Position numbers and translations under genes: made by a program. Source: Lachnospiraceae bacterium (GTDB taxonomy: Bacteria; Bacillota; Clostridia; Lachnospirales; Lachnospiraceae). From it: a stretch of 46,379 nt of DNA. Numbering within the stretch: position 1 is the stretch's first letter; the number at the start of each line of letters is the position of its first letter. Positions 7,932 through 15,636 of the stretch are shown here, one piece after another. Below the pieces are notes generated by a model that saw nothing but the letters and a program-made list of their open reading frames with translations, had not been told where the DNA came from and made no database searches. The stretch spans positions 1-46,379 of the forward strand of contig CAJTAL010000034.1 of the NCBI GenBank assembly GCA_910574285.1. The letters run 5' to 3'.

Positions 7932-8803
7932 GATTCCGCCTCCTTTTCCCCTGCAAGCTGGTATTCCTTCGGGCTGTATGCCGCCGTGTTATCCCTCTCC
8001 CGGCCTTTCCTGTACGGGCGCACCCATACCTTTTTCCCGGATCTACAGTTCCTCCAGTGACCGATGACTCCCCAGCACGGGCAGGACATCTCCCGCTGCT
8101 TCCTGGCGTACCTGGCAAATTCCTCCGCATTGGTGCGCATCACCCGGACGGCCTTCACCACCCTCTTCCTCTTCCGGTTCCCCTTCGGGCTGTATGCCGG
8201 GCGGCTTACCTTCCGGGATGAGGCCTCGCTGAACACCACGGGGCGTTCATACAGCGCCTTCTGTATCAGCATATAGCCGAACTTAATATAGCGGAACAGG
8301 TCGATGAGGTATCTGTCCTCCATGATCTGCCAGTCCCTTGCCCAGACCGGGCGCTGGTATGTGCAGGTCGTATATTTCCCATTCCCGTCTTCGAACCTGC
8401 AGGAGCCCATATTGACCACGACATCCGCAGTGTTGCCCTTCCCGAAAAAGAAATAGGCGTCAAGGAGCGGCCTGTCAGTCCGGGAAAGCTCTCCATCCCG
8501 GACCGGCCCCGCCTCCGGCATCAGCGTTTCCCTGAACAGCACCGTGTTTTCCCCGCGCCCGGAGGAATCCTTCACCCTCAGCACAAACTCCTTCAACGAC
8601 GGCTCCAGCATCAGGTCCGATCCGCTGTACTTCATCGTTTCGATCTGCGGGAGGAGCGCGTTCAGCTCCTCGTCCGTCATCTCGATTGTGTCATAGATGC
8701 TCCGGTCCACAGGGGCTCCCCACCGCCTGTACCAGCTTTCCATCCCCGGCTCCAATGCACAGAACATCCCGCCCTTGCTCACAAGATATTTATCCAACTG
8801 CAT
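7928..8803 (-). CDS. Conserved phage protein of unknown function
   Basis: A 291-residue soluble protein. The N-terminal two thirds (MQLDKYLVSKGGMFCALEP onward) have no motif I can name. The last about 90 residues are very basic (NRKRKRVVKAVRV, GHWRNCRSGKKVWVRPYRKG), suggesting nucleic-acid binding, and a CPCWGV pair might bind metal. The ATG at 8803 directly follows the stop of the DUF4406-like gene and uses the GAGGAGG inside its end, while its own stop overlaps the primase start. It belongs to the replication operon. Confidence 0.7.
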   Translation of the reverse strand: MQLDKYLVSKGGMFCALEPGMESWYRRWGAPVDRSIYDTIEMTDEELNALLPQIETMKYSGSDLMLEPSLKEFVLRVKDSSGRGENTVLFRETLMPEAGPVRDGELSRTDRPLLDAYFFFGKGNTADVVVNMGSCRFEDGNGKYTTCTYQRPVWARDWQIMEDRYLIDLFRYIKFGYMLIQKALYERPVVFSEASSRKVSRPAYSPKGNRKRKRVVKAVRVMRTNAEEFARYARKQREMSCPCWGVIGHWRNCRSGKKVWVRPYRKGRERDNTAAYSPKEYQLAGEKEAES

Positions 8804-9229
8804 TCACACAACCTCCTCACAATTTTCTGTAAAGTAACGGATCACCATATCCCGCTTTTCCGCCTTCTCGATCTCCGCCGCCATCCCCGTGGATATGGCG
8901 CCGCCGAACACCCATAGCTGCTCACATTTTCCAAGCAGCACCATCCCCATGAACATCCCGATTGCCCGCTCCGCAGGCTTTGTGTCATCCAAAAACTGCG
9001 GGAACAGCAGGTGCGGCGCAAACGGGATTGCACCGTTCTTCACCGCAAACCGGCTGTACCGTCTCGCCTTCTCCGTATTCTTTTCTGTGTCCCCGGCAAA
9101 CGGGGAGCATATATAGACCAGCGGCCGGTATGCCCGCCTCGCCGCCCTTTCTTCCTTCCTGATCCCCGACAATGCCGCATGGCTGGTCGGGTCGCTGTAT
9201 CCCTCACTGTTGTATTTACTGATTCCCAT
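8804..9229 (-). CDS. DUF4406-like protein, nucleoside deoxyribosyltransferase fold
   Basis: The 141-residue product carries RPLVYICSPFAGDTEKNTEKARRYSRFA, AIPFAPHLLFPQFLDD and EQLWVFGGAISTGMAAEIEKA. This is the pattern of phage proteins related to nucleoside 2-deoxyribosyltransferases. The family may handle nucleotides during phage growth, but its activity is not established. The ATG at 9229 (MGISKYNSEGY) follows GGAGGTAAGTTTC; the open frame upstream to 9310 has no ribosome site. The gene overlaps the small cysteine-rich gene before it. Confidence 0.75.
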   Translation of the reverse strand: MGISKYNSEGYSDPTSHAALSGIRKEERAARRAYRPLVYICSPFAGDTEKNTEKARRYSRFAVKNGAIPFAPHLLFPQFLDDTKPAERAIGMFMGMVLLGKCEQLWVFGGAISTGMAAEIEKAEKRDMVIRYFTENCEEVV

Positions 9230-9401
9230 GAAACTTACCTCCATCCTGCCTGCGGTTTTCTTTCCGAACCGTGTCCGCAGGCTTGTAAAACGGGCAGTCC
9301 CTCCCGCCAAAATTATTGTCCTTTAAGCAGGTGCAGACGCCGCCCCTGTTTGCGAAACAGTCCCCGTGCGCCCTGCACCCCTGCACTGCCGCCCTGCTCA
9401 T
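9216..9401 (-). CDS. Small cysteine-rich phage protein
   Basis: The 61-residue product has five cysteines in two clusters (GCRAHGDC and CTCLKDNNFGGRDC), which would suit a small zinc- or Fe-S-binding fold. The CFANRGGVCTCLKDNNF pattern recurs in small phage proteins that I know only as hypothetical. The ATG at 9401 follows GGAGGCGGAAAGGG. Its ends overlap both neighbours, showing tight coupling in the replication operon. Confidence 0.6.
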   Translation of the reverse strand: MSRAAVQGCRAHGDCFANRGGVCTCLKDNNFGGRDCPFYKPADTVRKENRRQDGGKFHGNQ

Positions 9402-9727
9402 CCCTTTCCGCCTCCTGAAATTAGTCTGATATTATTTTCCATCCGTCTGCGGAGGACTTCCGTCTTGTTGAACTGCGCCCTCCAGTGCCGGTACGCAGCC
9501 GACTCCTCCGAAAGTTCCTCCATCTTCTGCCTGTACATACCACATAAAGCTTTATAACCATCCGCCATCTCCCGCAGTTCCGAGAGCAGCTCCGCCCTTG
9601 CTTCATCCGTGCAGTATTGATTGATGAGCCTTGCGGCTTTCCTCATCGCCGGCATCCTGCAGGGGAAGAACATCTCCACGTTCAATTCCATGTATCCCGT
9701 CCCATATTCAATCCGCAGCCGCTCCAT
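9398..9727 (-). CDS. Phage protein of unknown function, helical
   Basis: The 109-residue product begins MERLRIEYGTGYMELNVEM and then is strongly helical and charged (ELLSELREMADGYKALCGMYRQKMEELSEE), with coiled-coil character at about residues 40-90. No catalytic motif is visible. The ATG at 9727 is chosen over an upstream GTG/ATG near 9766 because the latter would overlap the polymerase gene and begins with non-conserved sequence. It lies directly after the DNA polymerase gene in the same operon. Confidence 0.6.
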   Translation of the reverse strand: MERLRIEYGTGYMELNVEMFFPCRMPAMRKAARLINQYCTDEARAELLSELREMADGYKALCGMYRQKMEELSEESAAYRHWRAQFNKTEVLRRRMENNIRLISGGGKG

Positions 9728-9741
9728 CGCACACCCCCTGC

Positions 9742-12603
9742 CTAATCCTTCTGGTAAAACGGACATTCATAACCGTCCGCCCGGAGCAGTAAGCCTTTTG
9801 CCCAGGGCGGCGTCCTGCCCATCTGTTCACAGACGGCGGGAAGGGACATCCTCCTGTCCGCCTCAATGATGATCTCATCGTGGACGTGCGCCACAATGGA
9901 GCAGTTCCGAAGCGTCCGCATGGCATAGCACAAAATATCCCGGCTGACCGCCTGGACGATGTTCTCCACAAACTTGGGGCCGTAGCTTTCCAGCCGTTCC
10001 CATTTCTTCGTGCCGCCCACGCCCATGTAAGTGACGGACTCCCCGCCAAACTGGTTCTCCCCGATCCTCGGCTTCACATAGGCAAGCCTCCGCCCGGAAA
10101 ATAAAGTGATGAACAGCATCCCGCTTTCATAGCTGAAGCGGATGCCGTGTGTTTCCGTTGGCATCCTCTTTTTGATGCATTCCTTCACGGCACGGTCGAC
10201 CGCCCACCAGAACTCCGTGATATTGGGATTTGATGCACGCCAGCTATCCACCAGCGGCTGCAGCTCATCTTCTGTCATCCCTGCCTCCAATGCACCCATT
10301 GCTTTCAATGCGCCGACTGCCCCTCCATATCCGCAGTTATGGACGAGTTTGCCCGATACGGTAAAACGGTGATGTCTTCCGGCATTTCGTATGTCATAAA
10401 GTCGAGCCTTGCACTGATGATACGCCAGTTTTTCCGTCTTTCGAATACTGCCGTTTCCGCATCCTGAATGATTTCTTCCCTTGTCAGTCCTTGGGAGAGT
10501 TTGCGGATCACCACGCTTCTTGCATAAGGCCAGTATTCCTGTGAGAAATGGCTGAGGACCGTGCAGCGTTTGTTGCTGTTGTTCACGGAATGTGTGGCAA
10601 ACCAGAGATTCCCAGGAGCATAATCCCTGTCGTTGTTGATGCGGTCGATTTCCAGTTCCCTCTCCGGCAGCCCGTACATCTTTATCAAATAAAGCCCCGC
10701 CTCTTTCACGCTTGGGAACATGAATTTTATCCCCCGGTCTCCGTAATTGCGGTATCCGGGATCGTTTGGATTCTCGCACCTCTGTTTTGCCGCTGTCAGC
10801 CGTCGGTCCAGCCACAAAGGTATCTGCCTCGGCTGTGAACAGCTTTGGCATCCCTTTGATTTTCCGCTGCGGAGATTTGTAAGGCACTGCCACTGCACCG
10901 CCCCGCACCCCGTGCATCTTGTTAATACATAGCAGTGGTTCATCGCCCTGTTCCAGCGTTTTTCCGCACTGATGATCTTCACCCATCCGTACCGCTCGCC
11001 CACCATCTCCGGTTTGTATGAGATGTGCGCTGCGGGAGGCGGCGATTCCAAACTGTACCGGCTCCGGTTGCCCCTCAATCCACACGAGATGGTCAGGGGT
11101 TGCCCTGAGTCCCTCATACTCAATCACCTCACGTTCCCCTTTAAATACAACTCCTTCATGGCATACCCAATTTTCTCCATCCCAAAGCCTGTGTTCCCTG
11201 GTTACTGCTTCAATCGGGATCAGCCCTTTATCTGTAAGGACAGGCTGCCCCTCTGCAATACAGGCAAGCTCAGCCTGTTTCCCTTTCTGCCGCAGATGCC
11301 CATTTACGCCGTGCTTCTCAACAGGCACATGGAACATCTGGCTTGCCGAGGCGCAGTAAATGTCACCACCGCCCTCGAACACTTTCAACCGCCACCGCTC
11401 CCCGGCAATCCAGGCAATCACCCTCGCCTCGATTGCGGAAAAATCCGCCACGATGAATTTCCTCCCGTCCTGCGGCACGAAAGCCGTGCGGATGAGCTGC
11501 GAGAGCGTATCCGGGATATCCTCATAGAGCATGGCAAGGGCATCATAATCCCCGGCTTTTACCAGTTCCCGTGCCTGTGCCAGGTCAGGAATATGGTTCT
11601 GCGGAAGGTTCTGCAACTGTATAATGCGCCCGCTGTACCGGCCGGTCCTGTTAGCTCCATAGAATTGAAACATCCCGTGCGCCCGGCAGTCCGCACATAC
11701 CGCATTCTCCATTGCCTGGTATTTCTTCACAGAGGATTTGGCAAGCTGCTGCCGGAGCGTTAGAACAGTCTTCAAAGGCTCCGGCGCATTCTTTAACAGT
11801 TCCGCCACCGCTTTCTTGTCAAGGGAGTCCGTCTTCATCCCATTCTCCAGAAGCCACTGCTTCATCTGCTGCACGGAGTTTGGGTTCTCCAGTTCCGTCA
11901 GTTCCTGCATGGCGGCAGACAGTTCCGCCTTGGAGCGCCCGTCCATGGCGATTGCGTTCCTGACCATCTCCATGTCCACGCCGATACCCCGGTCATTGAT
12001 CTCCTGATCCTGCCAGTATTCCTCCCACACAAAATCCGGCACGGGGAACTTTGAAAGCCTCTGCTGTATCTGCATCTCCGCCTCCACATCGCGGAGGTTG
12101 TATGCCTTGAACCGCTCCCATTTCTCCCGGTCGTGTTCCGGCAGGTTCCGTGTCCGCCCGCCGTTCGCCTTGGTCGGCTTGCAGGGGACGCAGAAATACC
12201 GGATCAGGTCTTTGCCTTCCGACAGTTTCTGCTTTTCCAGCCCAAGCACCGCACCCACATTTTCCAAAGACAGCGGAAGCCCAAGCGTGGCAGACCAGAC
12301 CATGGAGCATTTCCATGATTCCGGCTCCAGCCATTCTCCAAGGTAATTTGACAGACACACCCTCTCGAACATGGCGTTGAATGCCCACTTGGTGACGGCC
12401 TCATCGGAAAGCGCCGCCAGTATTTCCGCAGGGATTTCTTCCCCGCAGGCAAGGTCAACCACTTCCACATCCCCACCATCAACCGAATAGCCAAATAATA
12501 AAATCTCAAAATTCGGCGAAGAGGAATATTTATAAACGCCGCATTTGGATAAATCCACAGACGAAAATGTTTCCAAGTCGATTCCTAAAGACTTCAATTC
12601 CAC
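9742..12603 (-). CDS. Phage family A DNA polymerase with an in-frame intein
   Basis: The 953-codon frame encodes a family A polymerase split by an intein. The N-terminal 3'-5' exonuclease has IDLETFS (D9, E11) and NLRDVEAE. Polymerase motif A is VADFSAIEARVIAW near residues 384-398, and motif C is AHVHDE at 905-910. Motif B, the RX3KX7YG nucleotide-binding helix, is interrupted: R438 and K442 lie before the intein and YG 759-760 after it. Removing residues 448-756 restores the motif exactly and leaves a polymerase of 644 residues. The start is GTG 12603 after AAAGGAGCTG. Without splicing the enzyme should be inactive. It heads the tight group of replication genes. Confidence 0.9.
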   Translation of the reverse strand: MELKSLGIDLETFSSVDLSKCGVYKYSSSPNFEILLFGYSVDGGDVEVVDLACGEEIPAEILAALSDEAVTKWAFNAMFERVCLSNYLGEWLEPESWKCSMVWSATLGLPLSLENVGAVLGLEKQKLSEGKDLIRYFCVPCKPTKANGGRTRNLPEHDREKWERFKAYNLRDVEAEMQIQQRLSKFPVPDFVWEEYWQDQEINDRGIGVDMEMVRNAIAMDGRSKAELSAAMQELTELENPNSVQQMKQWLLENGMKTDSLDKKAVAELLKNAPEPLKTVLTLRQQLAKSSVKKYQAMENAVCADCRAHGMFQFYGANRTGRYSGRIIQLQNLPQNHIPDLAQARELVKAGDYDALAMLYEDIPDTLSQLIRTAFVPQDGRKFIVADFSAIEARVIAWIAGERWRLKVFEGGGDIYCASASQMFHVPVEKHGVNGHLRQKGKQAELACIAEGQPVLTDKGLIPIEAVTREHRLWDGENWVCHEGVVFKGEREVIEYEGLRATPDHLVWIEGQPEPVQFGIAASRSAHLIQTGDGGRAVRMGEDHQCGKTLEQGDEPLLCINKMHGVRGGAVAVPYKSPQRKIKGMPKLFTAEADTFVAGPTADSGKTEVRESKRSRIPQLRRPGDKIHVPKRERGGALFDKDVRAAGEGTGNRPHQQRQGLCSWESLVCHTFREQQQQTLHGPQPFLTGILALCKKRGDPQTLPRTDKGRNHSGCGNGSIRKTEKLAYHQCKARLYDIRNAGRHHRFTVSGKLVHNCGYGGAVGALKAMGALEAGMTEDELQPLVDSWRASNPNITEFWWAVDRAVKECIKKRMPTETHGIRFSYESGMLFITLFSGRRLAYVKPRIGENQFGGESVTYMGVGGTKKWERLESYGPKFVENIVQAVSRDILCYAMRTLRNCSIVAHVHDEIIIEADRRMSLPAVCEQMGRTPPWAKGLLLRADGYECPFYQKD
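10305..11117 (-). CDS. HNH/AP2-type homing-endonuclease-like protein nested out of frame in the intein
   Basis: The frame encodes 270 residues from ATG 11117, which follows a GAGGTG ribosome site with seven-base spacing. A TTG start two codons upstream is also possible. Conserved-looking sequence begins at the internal ATG 11006 (MVGERYGWVKIISAEKRW). A zinc-ribbon CTGC...CQSC segment follows, then RLTAAKQRCENPNDPGYRNYGDRG, ELEIDRINNDRDYAPGNLWFA and NNSNKR. This matches AP2/HNH-like phage homing endonucleases, although the usual catalytic His is not obvious. Its C-terminus reads through intein block F and ends 31 bases inside the C-extein. The polymerase frame stays open throughout, so one strand codes for two proteins over about 800 bases. 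Confidence 0.75.
   Translation of the reverse strand: MRDSGQPLTISCGLRGNRSRYSLESPPPAAHISYKPEMVGERYGWVKIISAEKRWNRAMNHCYVLTRCTGCGAVQWQCLTNLRSGKSKGCQSCSQPRQIPLWLDRRLTAAKQRCENPNDPGYRNYGDRGIKFMFPSVKEAGLYLIKMYGLPERELEIDRINNDRDYAPGNLWFATHSVNNSNKRCTVLSHFSQEYWPYARSVVIRKLSQGLTREEIIQDAETAVFERRKNWRIISARLDFMTYEMPEDITVLPYRANSSITADMEGQSAH
10336..11262 (-). other. Intein (309 aa) in polymerase motif B
   Basis: The polymerase-frame residues 448-756 form a class 1 intein. Block A is CIAEGQPVLTDKGLIPIEAV with Cys1; block B is ATPDHLVW (T-x-x-H); block F/G is LYDIRNAGRHHRFTVSGKLV ending in His-Asn, followed by Cys+1 of the C-extein. All residues for standard splicing are present. Between blocks B and F the translation is charged, repetitive-looking and resembles no endonuclease. 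The endonuclease-like sequence lies in another frame of the same DNA, so this is functionally a mini-intein with an out-of-frame insert. Confidence 0.88.
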
Positions 12604-12687
12604 CAGCTCCTTTCACTGCCTTAAGGGCGGCAGGGAAAAGGCAGATGCCCCCTCCCCGCCACCCGGCAGTGTGTTCCCGTTACGCCG

Positions 12688-13260
12688 TTAAGACAGGAAA
12701 TCCTCATCATCCCCGGCTTCATCCGCAAAGTCATCCTCCGCACGGGAACGCCCACCCAAAGGCTCCCCGTCACGGATTTTCTGTAAATTGTTCAGCCCGC
12801 AGGCGATTCCCTTATTGCCATTGCTGTTGAAAGCGTAGAAATTGATGCTCGCCCTGCCGTACACGCCGCTGTACACCTCGGAATGGTCGAGGATCGGCTG
12901 GCGGTCCGCATCCACAATTCCCGGAGCTGTAGTGCTGTTGGCGTTGACGAAATACGAATCCGCATAGGCTTCATCGTCCGGGCGCTCCACATCCCCGTCA
13001 CGCAGCGGGGTCTTCAGGACGGAAAGCGCAGGTACGCTCCTGCCGTTTCCCTTCAGCTTCGCCTCGCCTTCCCTGTACGCCGCCTTGATCGCCTCCTCAA
13101 TCTTGGCGATGGTCTTCTTATCCGACTTCGGGATAATGAGGGAAACGGAGAACTTCGGCGTGCCGCCCTGGATTGCCTTCGCTTCCCATGCGTTGCAGTA
13201 ACTCCACCGGGTGTTCGGACCGGTGATCACTTTCGTTGGATTATTTACATTGTTTGACAT
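12688..13260 (-). CDS. DUF2815 phage protein, probable ssDNA-binding
   Basis: The 190-residue protein shows the DUF2815 pattern: ITGPNTRWSYCNAWEAKAIQGG, KFSVSLIIPKSDKKTI, SYFVNANSTTAPGIVD, VYSGVYGRASINFYAFN and GNKGIACGLNNLQKI, with an acidic tail (DDFADEAGDDEDFLS). Family members lie next to phage polymerases. The acidic tail is typical of single-strand DNA-binding proteins, so that role is inferred. The ATG at 13260 follows GGAGGAAAATCAT. The 84 bases between it and the polymerase start show no gene. Confidence 0.85.
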   Translation of the reverse strand: MSNNVNNPTKVITGPNTRWSYCNAWEAKAIQGGTPKFSVSLIIPKSDKKTIAKIEEAIKAAYREGEAKLKGNGRSVPALSVLKTPLRDGDVERPDDEAYADSYFVNANSTTAPGIVDADRQPILDHSEVYSGVYGRASINFYAFNSNGNKGIACGLNNLQKIRDGEPLGGRSRAEDDFADEAGDDEDFLS

Positions 13261-13276
13261 ATGATTTTCCTCCTGA

Positions 13277-14398
13277 CTATTCTTCCTTGAAATCTTCCTG
13301 CGCCGTGTTCATCTCCGGCCGCTTGTCGCTCTCCGGGACTAACGCAGGCTTGCCCTGCGGCTTCTCCACAAGGCCCTTCAAAATGTCCGCAAACTTCTTC
13401 TTGCCGAGCAGCTTTTCCATGGCTGTGATGCCTAGGAGCTTCGGTTCATACGGATCGAAACCTGCCTTTTTCACGGTGTCCACCACGGCATCCTCGTCCG
13501 TGTACTTCCGGTTCGACCTCCCGGCCACCACCTTGAATCCGTCATACTTCACGCCGCTTAACGCCTGCTGCAAAGCGAACTCCTTCACGTCCGCCGCCCA
13601 TGCCGCCAGCTCATCCGCTTTCACGAGGATCGCCGCGATTTCGTCATCCTCCAGCGTGGCGGGCATCTCGAAATCATACTTCGCAAGCTCCAGGTTGTAC
13701 TCCGCCCGCTTCCTGCAGACTGCCTTCGCCTTACAGAATTTGCAGTGTTCCCCAGCGCAGAACTCTCCCTCCCCGGCATAGGCCAGTTTCGCCTTTTCCG
13801 AAAGCTCGCCCTCCGCCCACTGGAGGAGCGTCTCCTTTTCCATGGCATACACGCTGACGTTCTCCCGGCGCGGCTGGTAAATTGCCATGCGGACGGCGTC
13901 AATGTCATAGATGCCGTCGAACAGTTCCAGTGCGCCCAGGGCATACAGCATCATCTGCGGGTTCCCTTCTGCGGAGACCTCCACGCCCTTGCCGTGCTTG
14001 TAGTCGATGATATACAGCGTCCCGTCCGCGATAATCACGCAGTCGCCTGTGCCGAAGCCTTCCTCCACGTACTGGGAGAAATCCAGCCGCTGCTCGATCA
14101 GCACCACCGGGTCTCTGCAGGTTTTCTTTGCCTCCTCCACCAGCGAAAGGACATACTCCGCATAGCCGTAGGCACATTCCTCCATCTCCTCATCGTAGAA
14201 GGAAAGCCCCTCCGTCGGGTCTGCGGTTTCCATGCCAAGTGCCTGCTTCAGTTTGTGTTCGCACAGGCTGTGGGCGTCGGTGCCCTGCTGCGCGTATTCG
14301 CTGCCCGTATCCTCGTAATTCTCGCAGAGCCTTGCCGACGGCGGGCAGGCAAGCCACCGGTGGCTGGAGGATGCGGACAGTAAAGCGTGTCTCCCCAT
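13277..14398 (-). CDS. DUF2800 phage protein, RecB/Cas4-like nuclease fold
   Basis: The 373-residue protein begins MGRHALLSASSSHRWLACPPS, typical of DUF2800. A PD-(D/E)XK-like core follows: GTGDCVIIADGTLYIIDYKHGKG, with D and D-x-K. Near residues 220-240 a four-cysteine group (FCAGEHCKFCKAKAVC) resembles the Fe-S staple of Cas4/AddB nucleases. It may be a recombination exonuclease working with the DUF2815 protein; this is inferred from fold and pairing. The ATG at 14398 shares a base with the upstream stop (TGATG), and GGAGGTGCTG lies before it. Confidence 0.85.
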   Translation of the reverse strand: MGRHALLSASSSHRWLACPPSARLCENYEDTGSEYAQQGTDAHSLCEHKLKQALGMETADPTEGLSFYDEEMEECAYGYAEYVLSLVEEAKKTCRDPVVLIEQRLDFSQYVEEGFGTGDCVIIADGTLYIIDYKHGKGVEVSAEGNPQMMLYALGALELFDGIYDIDAVRMAIYQPRRENVSVYAMEKETLLQWAEGELSEKAKLAYAGEGEFCAGEHCKFCKAKAVCRKRAEYNLELAKYDFEMPATLEDDEIAAILVKADELAAWAADVKEFALQQALSGVKYDGFKVVAGRSNRKYTDEDAVVDTVKKAGFDPYEPKLLGITAMEKLLGKKKFADILKGLVEKPQGKPALVPESDKRPEMNTAQEDFKEE

Positions 14399-14784
14399 CA
14401 CAGCACCTCCGCTTCCGCAAGCAGCGCAGGGTATTCCGCCGGGTCGATCTCCGACAGCTTATCCGCGCCGTGCTTATTCAGCAATGCCCTCACTTCCTCC
14501 GTGTATCCGGATCGGGACTTCTCCGCCAGCACTGCGCGGACTTCCTCCAGCGTCAGCGGCTTCTCCTCCGGCTCCTGCTTTGCCGCCTTCGCATCCTTTT
14601 TCGCCGCGTTCTTGGCGGCTTTCCCGGCCTTGCCCGCTTTCCCGGTTTCCTCCGTCTCCTTCGTGGTCGTCATCTCAGTCTCCGCCGCCCCGCTGTCCGC
14701 CACCGCATCCGCAACGGCCTGCAGGCTGTCGGCAAGGGAGCGCAGATCCCCGATGACGTCAAGCAGTAACTTCACTTTTCCCAT
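14398..14784 (-). CDS. Phage protein with KA-rich linker, function unknown
   Basis: The 128-residue product has a helical N-terminal part (MGKVKLLLDVIGDLRSLADSLQ), a low-complexity Lys-Ala-Glu linker (KAGKAGKAAKNAAKKDAKAAK) and a C-terminal part (LTLEEVRAVLAEKSRSGYTEEVRALLNKHG). Proteins of this layout are sometimes labelled rRNA biogenesis protein rrp5 in phage annotations, a name without functional support. The ATG at 14784 follows GGAGGAAACGTAC. It overlaps the preceding small gene and is coupled to the DUF2800 gene by a TGATG junction. Confidence 0.65.
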   Translation of the reverse strand: MGKVKLLLDVIGDLRSLADSLQAVADAVADSGAAETEMTTTKETEETGKAGKAGKAAKNAAKKDAKAAKQEPEEKPLTLEEVRAVLAEKSRSGYTEEVRALLNKHGADKLSEIDPAEYPALLAEAEVL

Positions 14785-14977
14785 GTACGTTTCCTCCTTC
14801 CATGACTTCACTGATTGCCAGCTCCCGGACAGAATCACCCGGCACGATAATGGTCAGCCGCTGTTTATCCCCAAGGAGGAAACGCAGAAAGCGCTCCCTT
14901 ACGGAAATATGGCGGCAGCTCACGATCCCACCGGATACCGGCTTTTTTGAAACACTGATTCTCAGATTGTGCTTCAT
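14759..14977 (-). CDS. Small conserved phage protein of unknown function
   Basis: The 72-residue product begins MKHNLRISVSKKPVSGG and continues SVRERFLRFLLGDKQRLTIIVPGDSVRELAISEV. It is compact, mixed alpha/beta and soluble. Short proteins of this kind are frequent at the head of Firmicutes phage replication operons, but no function is known to me. The start ATG 14977 follows GGAGGATATGGGC. The longer frame to 15070 lacks a ribosome site. Confidence 0.6.
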   Translation of the reverse strand: MKHNLRISVSKKPVSGGIVSCRHISVRERFLRFLLGDKQRLTIIVPGDSVRELAISEVMEGGNVHGKSEVTA

Positions 14978-15079
14978 GCCCATATCCTCCATTTCTGAAA
15001 AGCATTTTTTGCTGCCTTTCACTATACGGAGATTTGGGAGCCCTTTTGGATACCCGTTTTGCTCCCCCATTTGAGGAAT

Positions 15080-15466
15080 TTAAAAATTTTTCTTGAAAAT
15101 CTTTCTTGCCCCTTCGATGGACTTTACAACTGCCCGGTGCTGTACATTTTCCTCCCGTGCGATCTCCCGCATGGACTTACCTTCCGCAAATCCCAGCAGT
15201 CTGCGTCTCTGCACTTCTGACAGCCCGTCCAATGCATGGACGATACGCTCTGCATCCATTTCACGCTCCATCTGCGTTTCCGGTGTTTCATTGTCTGCAT
15301 ACTCCGTACCCTCGAACTGCGCCGCATCCATCGAATAACAGTGGTAGCGTTCTTTCCGGGCAAGGTTGTCCTCCTCGCGCCTTGACTCAATGATGACGGC
15401 ACCAATGGACTCCTCCACCTCGACCTCCGACACAGTCCCGTCTACAAATTCATATCTGATCTTCAT
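15080..15466 (-). CDS. Phage sigma-like HTH regulator
   Basis: The 128-residue product has an N-terminal beta-rich part (KIRYEFVDGTVSEVEVEE) and a C-terminal sigma-70 region-4-like helix-turn-helix, LSEVQRRRLLGFAEGKSMREIAREENVQHRAVVKSIEGARK. It is the first gene of the leftward phage operon and probably controls it; that role is inferred from position. The ATG at 15466 follows CCGGAGGGAATTTAA. The GGAGGG directly abuts and partly enters the stem of a 12-bp hairpin, suggesting translational control. Confidence 0.75.
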   Translation of the reverse strand: MKIRYEFVDGTVSEVEVEESIGAVIIESRREEDNLARKERYHCYSMDAAQFEGTEYADNETPETQMEREMDAERIVHALDGLSEVQRRRLLGFAEGKSMREIAREENVQHRAVVKSIEGARKIFKKNF

Positions 15467-15477
15467 TTAAATTCCCT

Positions 15478-15514
15478 CCGGTCTTGAAATTGGTTAAATG
15501 AGTTTCAAGACCGG
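15478..15514 (-). promoter_or_regulatory. Perfect 12-bp hairpin overlapping a ribosome site
   Basis: CCGGTCTTGAAA (15478-15489) and TTTCAAGACCGG (15503-15514) are perfect inverted repeats around a 13-base loop. In the minus-strand transcript the stem's 3' arm ends in CCGG, and the ribosome site GGAGGG of the sigma-like gene uses those last G residues. No T-run follows, so it is not a classical terminator. It could hide the ribosome site or be a protein operator. Confidence 0.55.
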
Positions 15515-15594
15515 AAAGGAGGACCGCGGCTCTTGGGGCTTTCTGCATGGGAAAACCCGCGCCTGGTATCCCGGCTCTTTTTGAAAAATGCCAT

Positions 15595-15636
15595 AAAAAA
15601 TTCCCTTACCTTTCTCAAAGCCGAAAGGCAAGGGAA
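15595..15636 (-). terminator. Rho-independent terminator
   Basis: On the minus strand a 14-base stem (TTCCCTTGCCTTTC paired with GAAAGGTAAGGGAA, one mismatch) encloses an 8-base loop and is followed by TTTTTTA. It would end transcription arriving from 15.9-16.1 kb before the phage operon. The 60 bases from 15536 to 15594 show nothing further that I can name. Confidence 0.75.

Noticed and set aside
10336-11262. Idea that the intein endonuclease was in frame and shifted by two sequencing errors
   Set aside because: The nested frame has its own ATG and ribosome site before the endonuclease domain and continues past the intein end, and the polymerase frame remains free of stops throughout; kept only as the main alternative to test.
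10972-11763. Plus-strand open frame of 263 codons across the intein
   Set aside because: It is antisense to both the polymerase and nested endonuclease frames and has no recognisable domain.
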